Source: Chlorobiota bacterium (GTDB lineage Bacteria > Bacteroidota > Ignavibacteria > Kapaibacteriales > UBA961). From it: a DNA stretch of 64,000 nt. This document shows, in pieces, positions 1 through 8,333 of the stretch. The notes below the pieces were generated by a model, which saw only the letters and a list, made by a program, of their open reading frames with translations, was not told the DNA's origin and searched no databases. How positions within the stretch are numbered: position 1 is the stretch's first letter; each line of letters starts with the position of its first letter. The translations under genes and the position numbers were made by a program. The stretch spans positions 124,001 through 188,000 of the forward strand of contig BJGZ01000003.1 of NCBI GenBank assembly GCA_014191195.1, read 5' to 3'.

Positions 1-9
1 GACAAGATC

Positions 10-849
10 GTGTTGCAATTATTTGCACCTGCAAAAATAAACCTTGGGCTCCAAATAATTGGAAAAAGGAATGATGGTTATCATAATATTCACTCTCTTT
101 TTTTTCCAATCAAAAGTATTGCAGATATTTTAACAATAGAATTAGCTCAATCTGTTACTCTAATTTGTAGTCAAGAATTAGATATTCCTAATGAAAACAA
201 TATAGTGTGGAAAGCAGCCAATTTATTAAAGCAAAGATACAATATAGACATGGGAGCTAAGATATCACTACAAAAAAATATTCCTCATGGTGCAGGATTA
301 GGTGGTGGAAGTTCAGATGCTGCTACAATATTAAAGGGTCTACAATTATTATGGAATATAGATATATCACCCAAAGAACTATCCGAAACAGCCTCTGAAT
401 TAGGAAGCGATGTCCCTTTCTTTTTACAAGATCATCCAGCACTTATTCAAGGAAGAGGAGAAATTGTTCATCCATTTATGTTTTCTTGTGAATGGACAAT
501 ACTCATTGTATTTCCCGCTTTACATTCTAATACTTCACGTGCATATGCTGGTTTATACACAAGTAATTTCCCCAAAATTGAAGTAAATTTTATTGATGCT
601 TTACAACAATCAAAAGATGATTGTTCAAAAATGAAAGATTTATTATTTAATGATTTTGAATATAGTATTTTTACACAATTTCCTGAATTAGCAGAGATAA
701 AGTCACAGTTGTATACACAAGGTGCCTTTTTTGCTAGCATGAGTGGTAGTGGATCTACAATGTTTGGTTTATTTTTAGATACAACTACTGCACACAAAGC
801 AAAATCTGCTTTTCTAGCGCAACAATGCATTGTAGCTCCATTTACATAA
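10..849 (+). CDS. ispE: 4-diphosphocytidyl-2-C-methyl-D-erythritol kinase
   Basis: GHMP-family kinase of the MEP (non-mevalonate) isoprenoid pathway; it phosphorylates the 2-hydroxyl of CDP-methylerythritol with ATP. The N-terminal PAKINLGL and RNDGYH blocks (residues 7-25) and the glycine-rich ATP loop IPHGAGLGGGSSDAA (about 91-105) are intact, followed by the usual GSDVPFF block. The length of 279 residues is normal for the family. The start is a GTG only 9 bases inside the window edge, so an upstream start cannot be excluded, although the N-terminus already aligns with the family from residue 2. It pairs functionally with the type 2 isopentenyl-diphosphate isomerase at 54525-55553. glgA follows 34 bases downstream on the same strand. 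Confidence 0.96.
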   Translation: MLQLFAPAKINLGLQIIGKRNDGYHNIHSLFFPIKSIADILTIELAQSVTLICSQELDIPNENNIVWKAANLLKQRYNIDMGAKISLQKNIPHGAGLGGGSSDAATILKGLQLLWNIDISPKELSETASELGSDVPFFLQDHPALIQGRGEIVHPFMFSCEWTILIVFPALHSNTSRAYAGLYTSNFPKIEVNFIDALQQSKDDCSKMKDLLFNDFEYSIFTQFPELAEIKSQLYTQGAFFASMSGSGSTMFGLFLDTTTAHKAKSAFLAQQCIVAPFT

Positions 850-883
850 TATAGAACTTTTCATTTATCTTCACATTTTTACT

Positions 884-2359
884 ATGAATATTGCACTTAT
901 CAGTGCCGAAGTATCTCCCTTCGCAAAAGAAGGTGGATTATCAGATATTACTTCAGCATTACCAAAGGCTTGGCAAAGTTTAGGGCATAATGCAATCATT
1001 ATTCTTCCCAAATATGGAGATATAGATACCGATTATTTTAAATTAGAACCATTAGACATAACAATAAGTGTCCCCATTGGTTACTGGACAGAATATGCTA
1101 GTCTTTGGAAAACAACTTTGCCTGGTAGAGATGATGTTACTGTCTATTTTATAGAGAATCAAGACTATTTTGCTAGACATGGCATTTATGGTAATCCCGA
1201 AGGATTTAAAGATAATGATAGGCGTTTTTTGTTTTTAAGCAGAGCAAGTTTTGAATTATGTAAAGCTATAGGATTCAAACCTGATATTATGCATGCACAT
1301 GATTATCATACCGCAATGGTAATGCCTTTTCTTAAAATGCAGTATAAGAATGATCCTTTTTTCTATACAACTGTTGGAGTTCTAACTCTGCATAATTTAG
1401 CATATCAAGGATGGTTTAACCCCAAAAAGATATTTGAATTAAGTGGTTGGCCTTGGCAAGAATTTTACCCTGGTAGTTTTTTTGAAATGAAGGGTCAATT
1501 CAATGCAATGAAAACTGGAATTATGTTTGCCGATAAAATAACTACAGTAAGCCCTACGTATGCAAATGAAATTCGGTGGACAGAATATGGTGAAGGATTA
1601 CAAGAATATTTACATCAAAGAAGTGCAGATTTAATTGGCGTTCTTAATGGTGCGGATTATCAAGAATGGAGTCCAGAAAAGGATGCACATATAGTTATCC
1701 CTTACTCATTAAAAAATCTTGAATCAAAACAATCGAATAAAAATTTCCTCCTAAGGGATTTTCAAGTTCCAGCATATGACCTAGAACGAGACATACCATT
1801 AGTGGGTATGGTTAGTAGATTAACAGATCAGAAAGGAATTGAGTTATTAGAACAAACAATTGAAGATTTTATAAAATATGGTGCAATACGGCTTGCTTTA
1901 CTTGGTTCTGGTGAAAAAAGATATGAGCAATTCTTTCATTATTTAGCTAATAAGTATCCTACAAGAGTATTTGTAACTATAGGATATAACAATACACTTT
2001 CTCATAGAATTATGGCTGGATGCGATTATCTATTGATTCCATCTCGATTTGAACCATGTGGATTAACTCAAATATATGCGATGAAATACGGTACAATTCC
2101 AATAGTTAGGCTTACAGGTGGATTAGCTGACACTGTTAAAGAATATAATCCATCTACTAGAACCGGAGATGGATTTACATTTAATGGCTTTAGGGCACAC
2201 GATTTTTCAATTGCTTTAAGGAAAGCTTTGGCACTATATAAAACTGAATGGCACTGGGATCAAATTCGCAATAATGCTATGAAAAAAGATCTTTCAGTCA
2301 TGTATTCTGCACAAGAATATATAGATGTTTTTATATGGGCTTTAGAAAAAACTCACTAA
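884..2359 (+). CDS. glgA: Glycogen synthase (ADP-glucose type)
   Basis: GT5 family glycosyltransferase that adds glucose from ADP-glucose to the non-reducing end of alpha-1,4-glucan. It shows the N-terminal K-E-G-G-L motif (residues 15-19, the K-x-G-G-L donor site), a HAHDYHTA block near residue 140, and the C-terminal RFEPCGL and TGGLADTV blocks (from about 387). Length 491 is typical. No other glycogen gene is adjacent, so the partners glgB, glgC and glgP must lie elsewhere. It ends two bases before the converging lon gene, and I see no hairpin terminator in between. A glucose polymer store fits a heterotroph that meets fluctuating carbon supply (inference). Confidence 0.96.
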   Translation: MNIALISAEVSPFAKEGGLSDITSALPKAWQSLGHNAIIILPKYGDIDTDYFKLEPLDITISVPIGYWTEYASLWKTTLPGRDDVTVYFIENQDYFARHGIYGNPEGFKDNDRRFLFLSRASFELCKAIGFKPDIMHAHDYHTAMVMPFLKMQYKNDPFFYTTVGVLTLHNLAYQGWFNPKKIFELSGWPWQEFYPGSFFEMKGQFNAMKTGIMFADKITTVSPTYANEIRWTEYGEGLQEYLHQRSADLIGVLNGADYQEWSPEKDAHIVIPYSLKNLESKQSNKNFLLRDFQVPAYDLERDIPLVGMVSRLTDQKGIELLEQTIEDFIKYGAIRLALLGSGEKRYEQFFHYLANKYPTRVFVTIGYNNTLSHRIMAGCDYLLIPSRFEPCGLTQIYAMKYGTIPIVRLTGGLADTVKEYNPSTRTGDGFTFNGFRAHDFSIALRKALALYKTEWHWDQIRNNAMKKDLSVMYSAQEYIDVFIWALEKTH

Positions 2360-2361
2360 TA

Positions 2362-4845
2362 TTAATGAGGAGTAATAATTCCCTTTTTTATTAGATTTTC
2401 GCCGGTAATATTTATTTCTTTAAGAATTGATTTCTTGTGTGCTAGCTTCCAATCTCTAAAAGCGATTGGCAATGCTTGTTGTATATGATCTACAGGTACT
2501 ATATTCATATTTTCTAAAATAACGGGATTAACCTCTGCAATATCTTTCTCATTTCCTTTTGGAATTAATACCGTCATAATTCCCATTCTTTTTGCTGCAA
2601 GCAATTTTTCATTCAATCCACCAATAGGCAAAATTGAACCTCGCAATGTTATCTCTCCCGTCATTGCAATATCCCCTCTTAATGGCAAACCGCTAGAAGC
2701 AGATATCAATGCTAGTGTCATTGTAATTCCAGCAGATGGACCATCTTTAGGAATAGCACCTTCAGGTACGTGAATATGGATTTCTTTATTTTTTGAGAAT
2801 TCTTCTGGAACACCTAAACTAGACCAATGAGAGCGTACATACGTTAAAGATGCCATTGCAGATTCTTTCATAACATCCCCAAGTTTTCCGGTTAAGGTTA
2901 ATTTTTCTGAACCGGGCATAATACTCACTTCAACAGGTAATGTATCACCACCAACACTTGTCCAAGCAAGGCCTGTAGCTATTCCTATTTTGTCTTTTAG
3001 AGAATCTGCTTTTCTTTTATACCTAGGTACTTTTAAAAATATTTCTATATCCTTAACAGAAATTATACGTTTCTTTTTAGATTTTTTTTCTGTACCGTTT
3101 GAAGCTAAACTCACAACATTTCTGGCAATTTTTCTAAAAAGTGAAGCTATTTCACGTTCTAAATTTCTTACTCCTGCTTCACGTGTATATTCGGTAATAA
3201 TCTTCATCATTGCATCATCATCTATAGACACTTTAAATGGCTTAAGACCAAATTCGGTTAGGAGTTTAGGAACTATATGTTTTTGCGCGATTTGTAATTT
3301 ATCAAAATCTAAATAGCTAGGAATATCTATAACTTCCATTCTATCTAATAATGGACCTGGAATATCATATTTAACATTTGCAGTGGTGATAAAGAGTACT
3401 TTGGATAAATCATATTCAATCTCTAAATAGTGATCGCTAAATGTATTGTTTTGTTCTGGGTCTAATACTTCCAATAATGCAGCACTTGGATCACCTCTGA
3501 AATCCATAGACATCTTATCAACCTCATCCAATAAAATGACAGGATTGATTGTCCCTGCTTTTTTCATTGCAGCTATAATTTTTCCTGGTAAAGCACCGAT
3601 ATATGTTCTTCTATGACCTCTTATTTCTGCTTCATCTCGTAATCCTCCCAATGATATACGAACAAATTTTCTACCTAAAGCTCTAGCTATAGACTTACCT
3701 AAAGATGTTTTTCCTACACCTGGAGGCCCAGATAAGCATAATATTTGTCCACTTGCAGAACCAGACAATCTTAAAACAGAAATATATTCTAATATTCTCT
3801 CTTTTGGTTTTGCTAAGTCATAATGATCTTCATCTAATACAGATTTTACTAATTCCAAATCCAAAATATCTTGAGTTTGATTTTGCCAAGGTAATGAAGT
3901 AATTGTCTCTAAATATGTTCTTAGAACTCCATATTCTGGTGACATTGCATTTGATTTCTTATACTTTTCAAATTCTTCCATTACCTTTTTATAGGTTTCT
4001 TCTGGCATTTTAGCTGCTTCAATCAAAGATCGCATTTGAATGTGATCAGCAGATAATTCTTCATCATCATCAAGTTCTTTTTGTAGTGCTCTAATCTGTT
4101 CTTGTATATAATATTTTCTTTGTGTTTTATGAATAGAATCTGAAACCTTTGAGTCTAATTCTTCTTCAATCTTTAATACTTCAATTTCACTCGTTAATAA
4201 AGCTAATAAACTTTTGTATTGGGCCTTAAGTGAAATGTGTTCTAGGATTGTTTGCTTTGCATGAACATTCTTATTAATATTCGCAGCGGCATAATAGAGC
4301 TTTCTTGATGGATCTTCGATATTGTCAAAAGCACCTTTTACTTCAGGTGGTAATTGTTTATTGGATTTAACATACAGTGAAAAATTCTCGCTTACTTTTC
4401 GAATATATGCTTGTAATTCTGGATCTTGGATATCATATTCAGTTTTGATTATTTTTACTGAAGCTTCTAAATACTCTTTATCTTTAACAGGGGTTGTAAT
4501 TTTAGCTTGAAAAATTCCTTCAACAAGAACTTTTAATAGATTATTAGGGAGTTTAATTACTTGTAAAATTTTAGCAACAGTTCCATAGGAATAAATATCA
4601 TTGATAGATGGCTCTTCGATGTCTCCCTGAACTTGAGTAGAAACGAAAATAAATTTCTCTCTTTCTAATGCTTCTGCAACCGATTTTAATGATGAAGCTC
4701 TGCCAATTAAAACAGGAAAAATCATATGAGGAAATATAAGAACATCTCTTAAAGGTAAAATCGTTAACTTTTTGGGAACTGCATAATTATTCTGATCTTG
4801 CGATTCAGAAGTAATAGAAGCAATTAAATCTTCATTTTCAGCCAT
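2362..4845 (-). CDS. lon: ATP-dependent protease Lon
   Basis: Cytosolic AAA+ serine protease that degrades misfolded and regulatory proteins. An N-terminal LON substrate-binding domain begins at LPLRDVLIFPHM (from about residue 30), followed by a coiled-coil linker, an AAA+ module with Walker A GPPGVGKTS (about 370) and a DEVDKM Walker B, and a C-terminal protease domain with the nucleophile Ser in PKDGPSAG (about 703) and the general-base Lys in NEKLLAAK (about 745). Length 827 matches LonA. It is divergent from the metal-permease gene with about 80 bp of shared upstream region. No heat-shock (CIRCE-like) element was seen there. Confidence 0.98.
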   Translation of the reverse strand: MAENEDLIASITSESQDQNNYAVPKKLTILPLRDVLIFPHMIFPVLIGRASSLKSVAEALEREKFIFVSTQVQGDIEEPSINDIYSYGTVAKILQVIKLPNNLLKVLVEGIFQAKITTPVKDKEYLEASVKIIKTEYDIQDPELQAYIRKVSENFSLYVKSNKQLPPEVKGAFDNIEDPSRKLYYAAANINKNVHAKQTILEHISLKAQYKSLLALLTSEIEVLKIEEELDSKVSDSIHKTQRKYYIQEQIRALQKELDDDEELSADHIQMRSLIEAAKMPEETYKKVMEEFEKYKKSNAMSPEYGVLRTYLETITSLPWQNQTQDILDLELVKSVLDEDHYDLAKPKERILEYISVLRLSGSASGQILCLSGPPGVGKTSLGKSIARALGRKFVRISLGGLRDEAEIRGHRRTYIGALPGKIIAAMKKAGTINPVILLDEVDKMSMDFRGDPSAALLEVLDPEQNNTFSDHYLEIEYDLSKVLFITTANVKYDIPGPLLDRMEVIDIPSYLDFDKLQIAQKHIVPKLLTEFGLKPFKVSIDDDAMMKIITEYTREAGVRNLEREIASLFRKIARNVVSLASNGTEKKSKKKRIISVKDIEIFLKVPRYKRKADSLKDKIGIATGLAWTSVGGDTLPVEVSIMPGSEKLTLTGKLGDVMKESAMASLTYVRSHWSSLGVPEEFSKNKEIHIHVPEGAIPKDGPSAGITMTLALISASSGLPLRGDIAMTGEITLRGSILPIGGLNEKLLAAKRMGIMTVLIPKGNEKDIAEVNPVILENMNIVPVDHIQQALPIAFRDWKLAHKKSILKEINITGENLIKKGIITPH

Positions 4846-4899
4846 TGTATATCTCTAGTGTATTTTTAACGTAATCAATTATTAAATTACATCCACTTG

Positions 4900-4911
4900 G
4901 AATAATTATTC
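4900..4911. promoter_or_regulatory. Candidate metal-repressor operator upstream of the permease-repressor gene
   Basis: A perfect 12-bp palindrome, GAATAATTATTC, lies between divergent lon and the metal permease gene. Its core ATAATTAT is the same as that of the 18-bp palindrome upstream of speA/fur at 10269-10286. A Fur- or DtxR-type site is the natural guess, given that the downstream gene carries a DtxR-like domain. AT-rich DNA yields such palindromes by chance, so this is tentative. Confidence 0.35.
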
Positions 4912-5021
4912 ATAAATAATCATTTGTGCCAAGGAAAGAATGTGGTGTTATGACGCATAATCTAAGAGTACATTTTATTCATGTAATAATTATCTTCACT
5001 CATTTTTTTTTATACATATTT

Positions 5022-6326
5022 ATGATTGATTTTTTCTTTGCTCCTACGTTATTTTGGGTTTTATCTGGCTGTATACTTTTAAGTATTCAATCAGCAGCAA
5101 TTGGATGTTTTACTGTCCTTAATAAGCAATCATTAGCTGGTGATGCTGTTGCACATGCAGTTTTACCCGGAATTTGTATTGCTTTTTTGCTAACTGGAGA
5201 AAAGGATGGTCTTTTACTCTTGATATCTGCATCTATTTCTGGTTGGATTGCATTACAAACTATTCAGTATATCTCTCAAACTACAAAAATAAAAACTGAT
5301 GCATCAATCGGAATTATTCTCTCTGTATTTTTTGGCATTGGTATCTTGTTACTTACATCTATTCAACAATCAGGCAATGGTAATCAGTCTGGCTTAGATA
5401 AATATATTCTTGGTAAAGCTGCAGGTATGTTACCAGATGATATCTTCCTTTTACTGTGCACATGTAGCATTATTTTACTTGTTTTAGCATTGTTTAGAAA
5501 AGAGATTATTGCATATATATTTGATATAGACTTTACTAAGTCTTCTGGCATTCCTTTCAGACTTATACGTTTTTGTTTATTGCTTTTATTAATCATTAAT
5601 GTGGTAAGCGGCATTCAGACTGTAGGTGTTGTTTTGATGGCTGCTTTAATTATTACGCCAGTATCTGCAGCTAGATTTTGGAGTGATTCTTTACAAAAGG
5701 TATATACTATTTCTATAATTATTGGTGTCATATCTGCTGTTGTTGGGGTAGGTTTATCTTTTTATGTAACAAATGCTCCAACAGGGGCAACGATAGTATT
5801 AGCATTAACAAGTCTCTTTTTCATTTCAGCTTTCTTTGCACCTCATAAAGGTATAATTGCTAGACTATACAAACAATTAAATCATAAAGAAAAAACACAA
5901 CAAGAGAATATTCTCAAATTATGCTTTCACAGTATTGAACATAATGATAATCTACAATTACCTCTTATTACGCATTCAGAAATTAATAGATTTGAACTTA
6001 TTATGAATGATGAAGGTATTGTACAATGGAAAAAACATAGTAAAAGTTTGATAAAAAAAGGATTCCTATCTTTTTCAGCAATATCAGATACTTGGTATAT
6101 TACAAAAGAAGGTATAGCACGTGGACAAAGGATAACTAGATTACATAGATTATGGGAAGCTTATCTTTTACACCAATTGCAATTTGATATAGATCATGTT
6201 CATGAAGATGCAGATAGTATTGAACATATTTTAACTCCAGAATTGGAATTAGCTTTAGAGACCATTCTCAATAATCCTAAATTTGATCCTCATGGAGAAA
6301 CAATTCCAAGAAAATATATTTTTTAA
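5022..6326 (+). CDS. Metal (Mn/Fe/Zn) ABC transporter permease fused to a DtxR-like regulator domain
   Basis: The N-terminal part (about 290 residues) is an ABC-3 family membrane permease of the TroC/MntB/ZnuB type: multiple hydrophobic helices, with NKQSLAGDAVAHAVLPG near the start and a conserved VGVVLMAALIITP segment. The C-terminal part (about 140 residues) resembles an iron- or manganese-dependent repressor: a winged-helix-like stretch, YITKEGIARG, then HRLWEAYL and HVHEDADSIEH. These reproduce the H-x3-E and E-H metal-ligand pattern of DtxR/MntR. The architecture matches what is known of chlamydial YtgCR. I chose the ATG at 5022 because the following residues align with permease starts; an open frame extends upstream to a GTG at 4926 with an ATG at 4950, so the N-terminus may be up to 32 residues longer. 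The likely ATPase partner is at 18647-19423. plsC follows after 3 bases. Confidence 0.85.
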   Translation: MIDFFFAPTLFWVLSGCILLSIQSAAIGCFTVLNKQSLAGDAVAHAVLPGICIAFLLTGEKDGLLLLISASISGWIALQTIQYISQTTKIKTDASIGIILSVFFGIGILLLTSIQQSGNGNQSGLDKYILGKAAGMLPDDIFLLLCTCSIILLVLALFRKEIIAYIFDIDFTKSSGIPFRLIRFCLLLLLIINVVSGIQTVGVVLMAALIITPVSAARFWSDSLQKVYTISIIIGVISAVVGVGLSFYVTNAPTGATIVLALTSLFFISAFFAPHKGIIARLYKQLNHKEKTQQENILKLCFHSIEHNDNLQLPLITHSEINRFELIMNDEGIVQWKKHSKSLIKKGFLSFSAISDTWYITKEGIARGQRITRLHRLWEAYLLHQLQFDIDHVHEDADSIEHILTPELELALETILNNPKFDPHGETIPRKYIF

Positions 6327-6329
6327 TTC

Positions 6330-7037
6330 ATGACATTCAACACCTTCATACGTTCGATTATTGCTGGGATATTTATTATTATCTCAGGTTATTGCTATGG
6401 AGTCATTAGAATTTTAAGTAAAGGTACATTAGATACTTTTTATCCTGCTGCAAAGTGGTGGGCACAGTCTATTTTATCAATATGTAAAGTAAAATTATCA
6501 TGTACTATCTCTGCCGATATTCCTCAACAAGCAATCTATATTGCAAACCATGTTAGCTTGGCAGATACTCCTATTATGATTAGTATATTACCAGAAAACA
6601 CAAGAATTATGTATAAAAGTGAACTTGATAATGCACCAGGAATTGGTATCGTATTAAGAAGATCCCCATATATTTCTGTTCATCGTAAAAGTGTAAGAAA
6701 AGCTGCTTTAAGTATCGTAGAAGCTCGTAATGCGATTCAGAATGGTGATTCTATTATGTTATTTCCAGAGGGTACTTGGTCTGAAAAACCAGGTGATTTA
6801 TTACCTTTTAAACTAGGAGCTTTCTCTTTATCTAAAAATGAAAATATACCTATCATTCCAATGGTAATAGTAGGTACAGAAAATATCATACATAAAGATT
6901 CAATTTTTATTCATTCTGGTTCTGTGCATGTTACAATGCACCCTGCAATGTATCCACAGTTATTTGATAAAGCAGAAACAATGAGTGAGGCATGCAGAAA
7001 CATCATTCAGAATGAATTACAGCAGCATTACTTATAA
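6330..7037 (+). CDS. plsC: 1-acyl-sn-glycerol-3-phosphate acyltransferase
   Basis: Membrane-associated acyltransferase that makes phosphatidic acid, the precursor of all phospholipids. The catalytic H-x4-D box is seen as NHVSLAD (H74, D79) and the glycerophosphate-binding box as FPEGTWS (about 146-152). An N-terminal hydrophobic helix (about residues 8-28) would hold it at the inner membrane. Length 235 is typical. It starts three bases after the metal permease gene, probably as one transcript, and converges on the NamZ-like gene one base away. No distinct regulation is visible. Confidence 0.93.
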   Translation: MTFNTFIRSIIAGIFIIISGYCYGVIRILSKGTLDTFYPAAKWWAQSILSICKVKLSCTISADIPQQAIYIANHVSLADTPIMISILPENTRIMYKSELDNAPGIGIVLRRSPYISVHRKSVRKAALSIVEARNAIQNGDSIMLFPEGTWSEKPGDLLPFKLGAFSLSKNENIPIIPMVIVGTENIIHKDSIFIHSGSVHVTMHPAMYPQLFDKAETMSEACRNIIQNELQQHYL

Positions 7038-7038
7038 T

Positions 7039-8331
7039 CTAATATTCTGAATAAAGTACATACTTTTTTCTCGTTTGTAAATATTCGTCTACTCCCTTCA
7101 TTAACTGGGCCCTTATCATATCGTCAGTTCCACCTTGTAATAGTAAATCAACAATTGTCTGATTACTTATTATTTTTCTAAACATTGATTTAGGTTCATC
7201 TTTTACATATTCAGCGGTAAAATGTTCAGGAAACATTCTTCTTAATCCTAGTAAGATTTCTATTCCAGCAGAGAAAGGTCTAGCATCGGGTTTACATGAA
7301 GTATGAACAATAATTCCATTGCAATCTTGATTTGGATATTTACCTGTTGGTATTCTATACCTTGCAATTCCTGCTTGAACTCCTAATGGGGAAATATTAT
7401 CGTTAATTTCTTGTAAAAATTGCTGAGAATTAACAAAAGGAGCAGCTATATATTGAAAAGGCAATGTGGTGCCAACTCCTATGCCTGCAGACCCAATTTC
7501 TCCAATCGGACCAACTATCGCAGCTCCAAAAATTGATTGAGGATTAGGAATATTTGGTGATGTTGGACAAAAATGCAAGCCTGTATCATACCATGTCATC
7601 GATCTTGTCCAATATTTCATTTTTAATACAGATAATTCGCACATACGGGCTTTACCAGATTTATCTTTAGGAAGCATTTGTTCTTTATTAATCAATAAAG
7701 CAAATTCTCCAATAGTTAAGCCATGTATATAAGGAATTGGAGCAATACAAACAAAAGAAAGAAGAGCGCTATCTGCGATTGGGCCATCTACTATTAAGCC
7801 ACCCATTGGATTAGGACGATCTAAAATCAAAACTTCCTTACTATATTCTGCACAAGCATCCATTACATTATATAATGAACTTATAAATGTATAAGATCTT
7901 ATTCCAATATCTTGAATATCAACTACAATGATATCTGCATCAGAAAGCATCTGTTTTGATGGACGCCGATACTTTCCATATAAGGAATACACCGGAACAT
8001 TCCATAATGAATCATTATTTACATCTTGTCCTGCAGGAATTGTGGCATAGTATCCATGTTCAGGAGACAAAATTGATACAAGTGTACATTGATCCGATTC
8101 TGCTATTAATTGGGCAGTGGGAATTAATTGAGAAGACCTTCCGGATGTATTGGTAAGTAAACAAACCTTTTTACCTTTTAATGGTTCAAAATTCATTTCA
8201 ATCAGATTATCAATGCCTAATTGAACAGTTTCTTGTACTAATTGAGCTTGTACAGATTGCCTTATTAGCAATATGCTCATTACCAATACCATCAAAAGAA
8301 AAATAGAGATATGCTTGTGTACTCTAAACAC
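7039..8331 (-). CDS. Exo-beta-N-acetylmuramidase NamZ-like (DUF1343) protein
   Basis: Secreted or periplasmic enzyme of the DUF1343 family, whose characterised member NamZ (GH171) removes terminal MurNAc from peptidoglycan fragments. Conserved blocks seen are LTNTSGR and LSPEHGYYA (residues 50-100), VVDIQDIGIRSYT, LDRPNPMGG, and PNIPNPQSIFG. A signal peptide occupies roughly residues 1-29. The start is a GTG at 8331, two bases after the speA stop; internal ATGs would damage the signal peptide n-region. Its role is probably cell-wall recycling or scavenging of foreign wall material (inference). It likely shares a transcript with speA. Confidence 0.85.
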   Translation of the reverse strand: MFRVHKHISIFLLMVLVMSILLIRQSVQAQLVQETVQLGIDNLIEMNFEPLKGKKVCLLTNTSGRSSQLIPTAQLIAESDQCTLVSILSPEHGYYATIPAGQDVNNDSLWNVPVYSLYGKYRRPSKQMLSDADIIVVDIQDIGIRSYTFISSLYNVMDACAEYSKEVLILDRPNPMGGLIVDGPIADSALLSFVCIAPIPYIHGLTIGEFALLINKEQMLPKDKSGKARMCELSVLKMKYWTRSMTWYDTGLHFCPTSPNIPNPQSIFGAAIVGPIGEIGSAGIGVGTTLPFQYIAAPFVNSQQFLQEINDNISPLGVQAGIARYRIPTGKYPNQDCNGIIVHTSCKPDARPFSAGIEILLGLRRMFPEHFTAEYVKDEPKSMFRKIISNQTIVDLLLQGGTDDMIRAQLMKGVDEYLQTRKKYVLYSEY

Positions 8332-8333
8332 GA

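Noticed and set aside
2990-3316. Plus-strand frame of 108 codons inside lon
   Set aside because: Opposite strand of a well-supported gene; the frame has no domain and mirrors lon codons.
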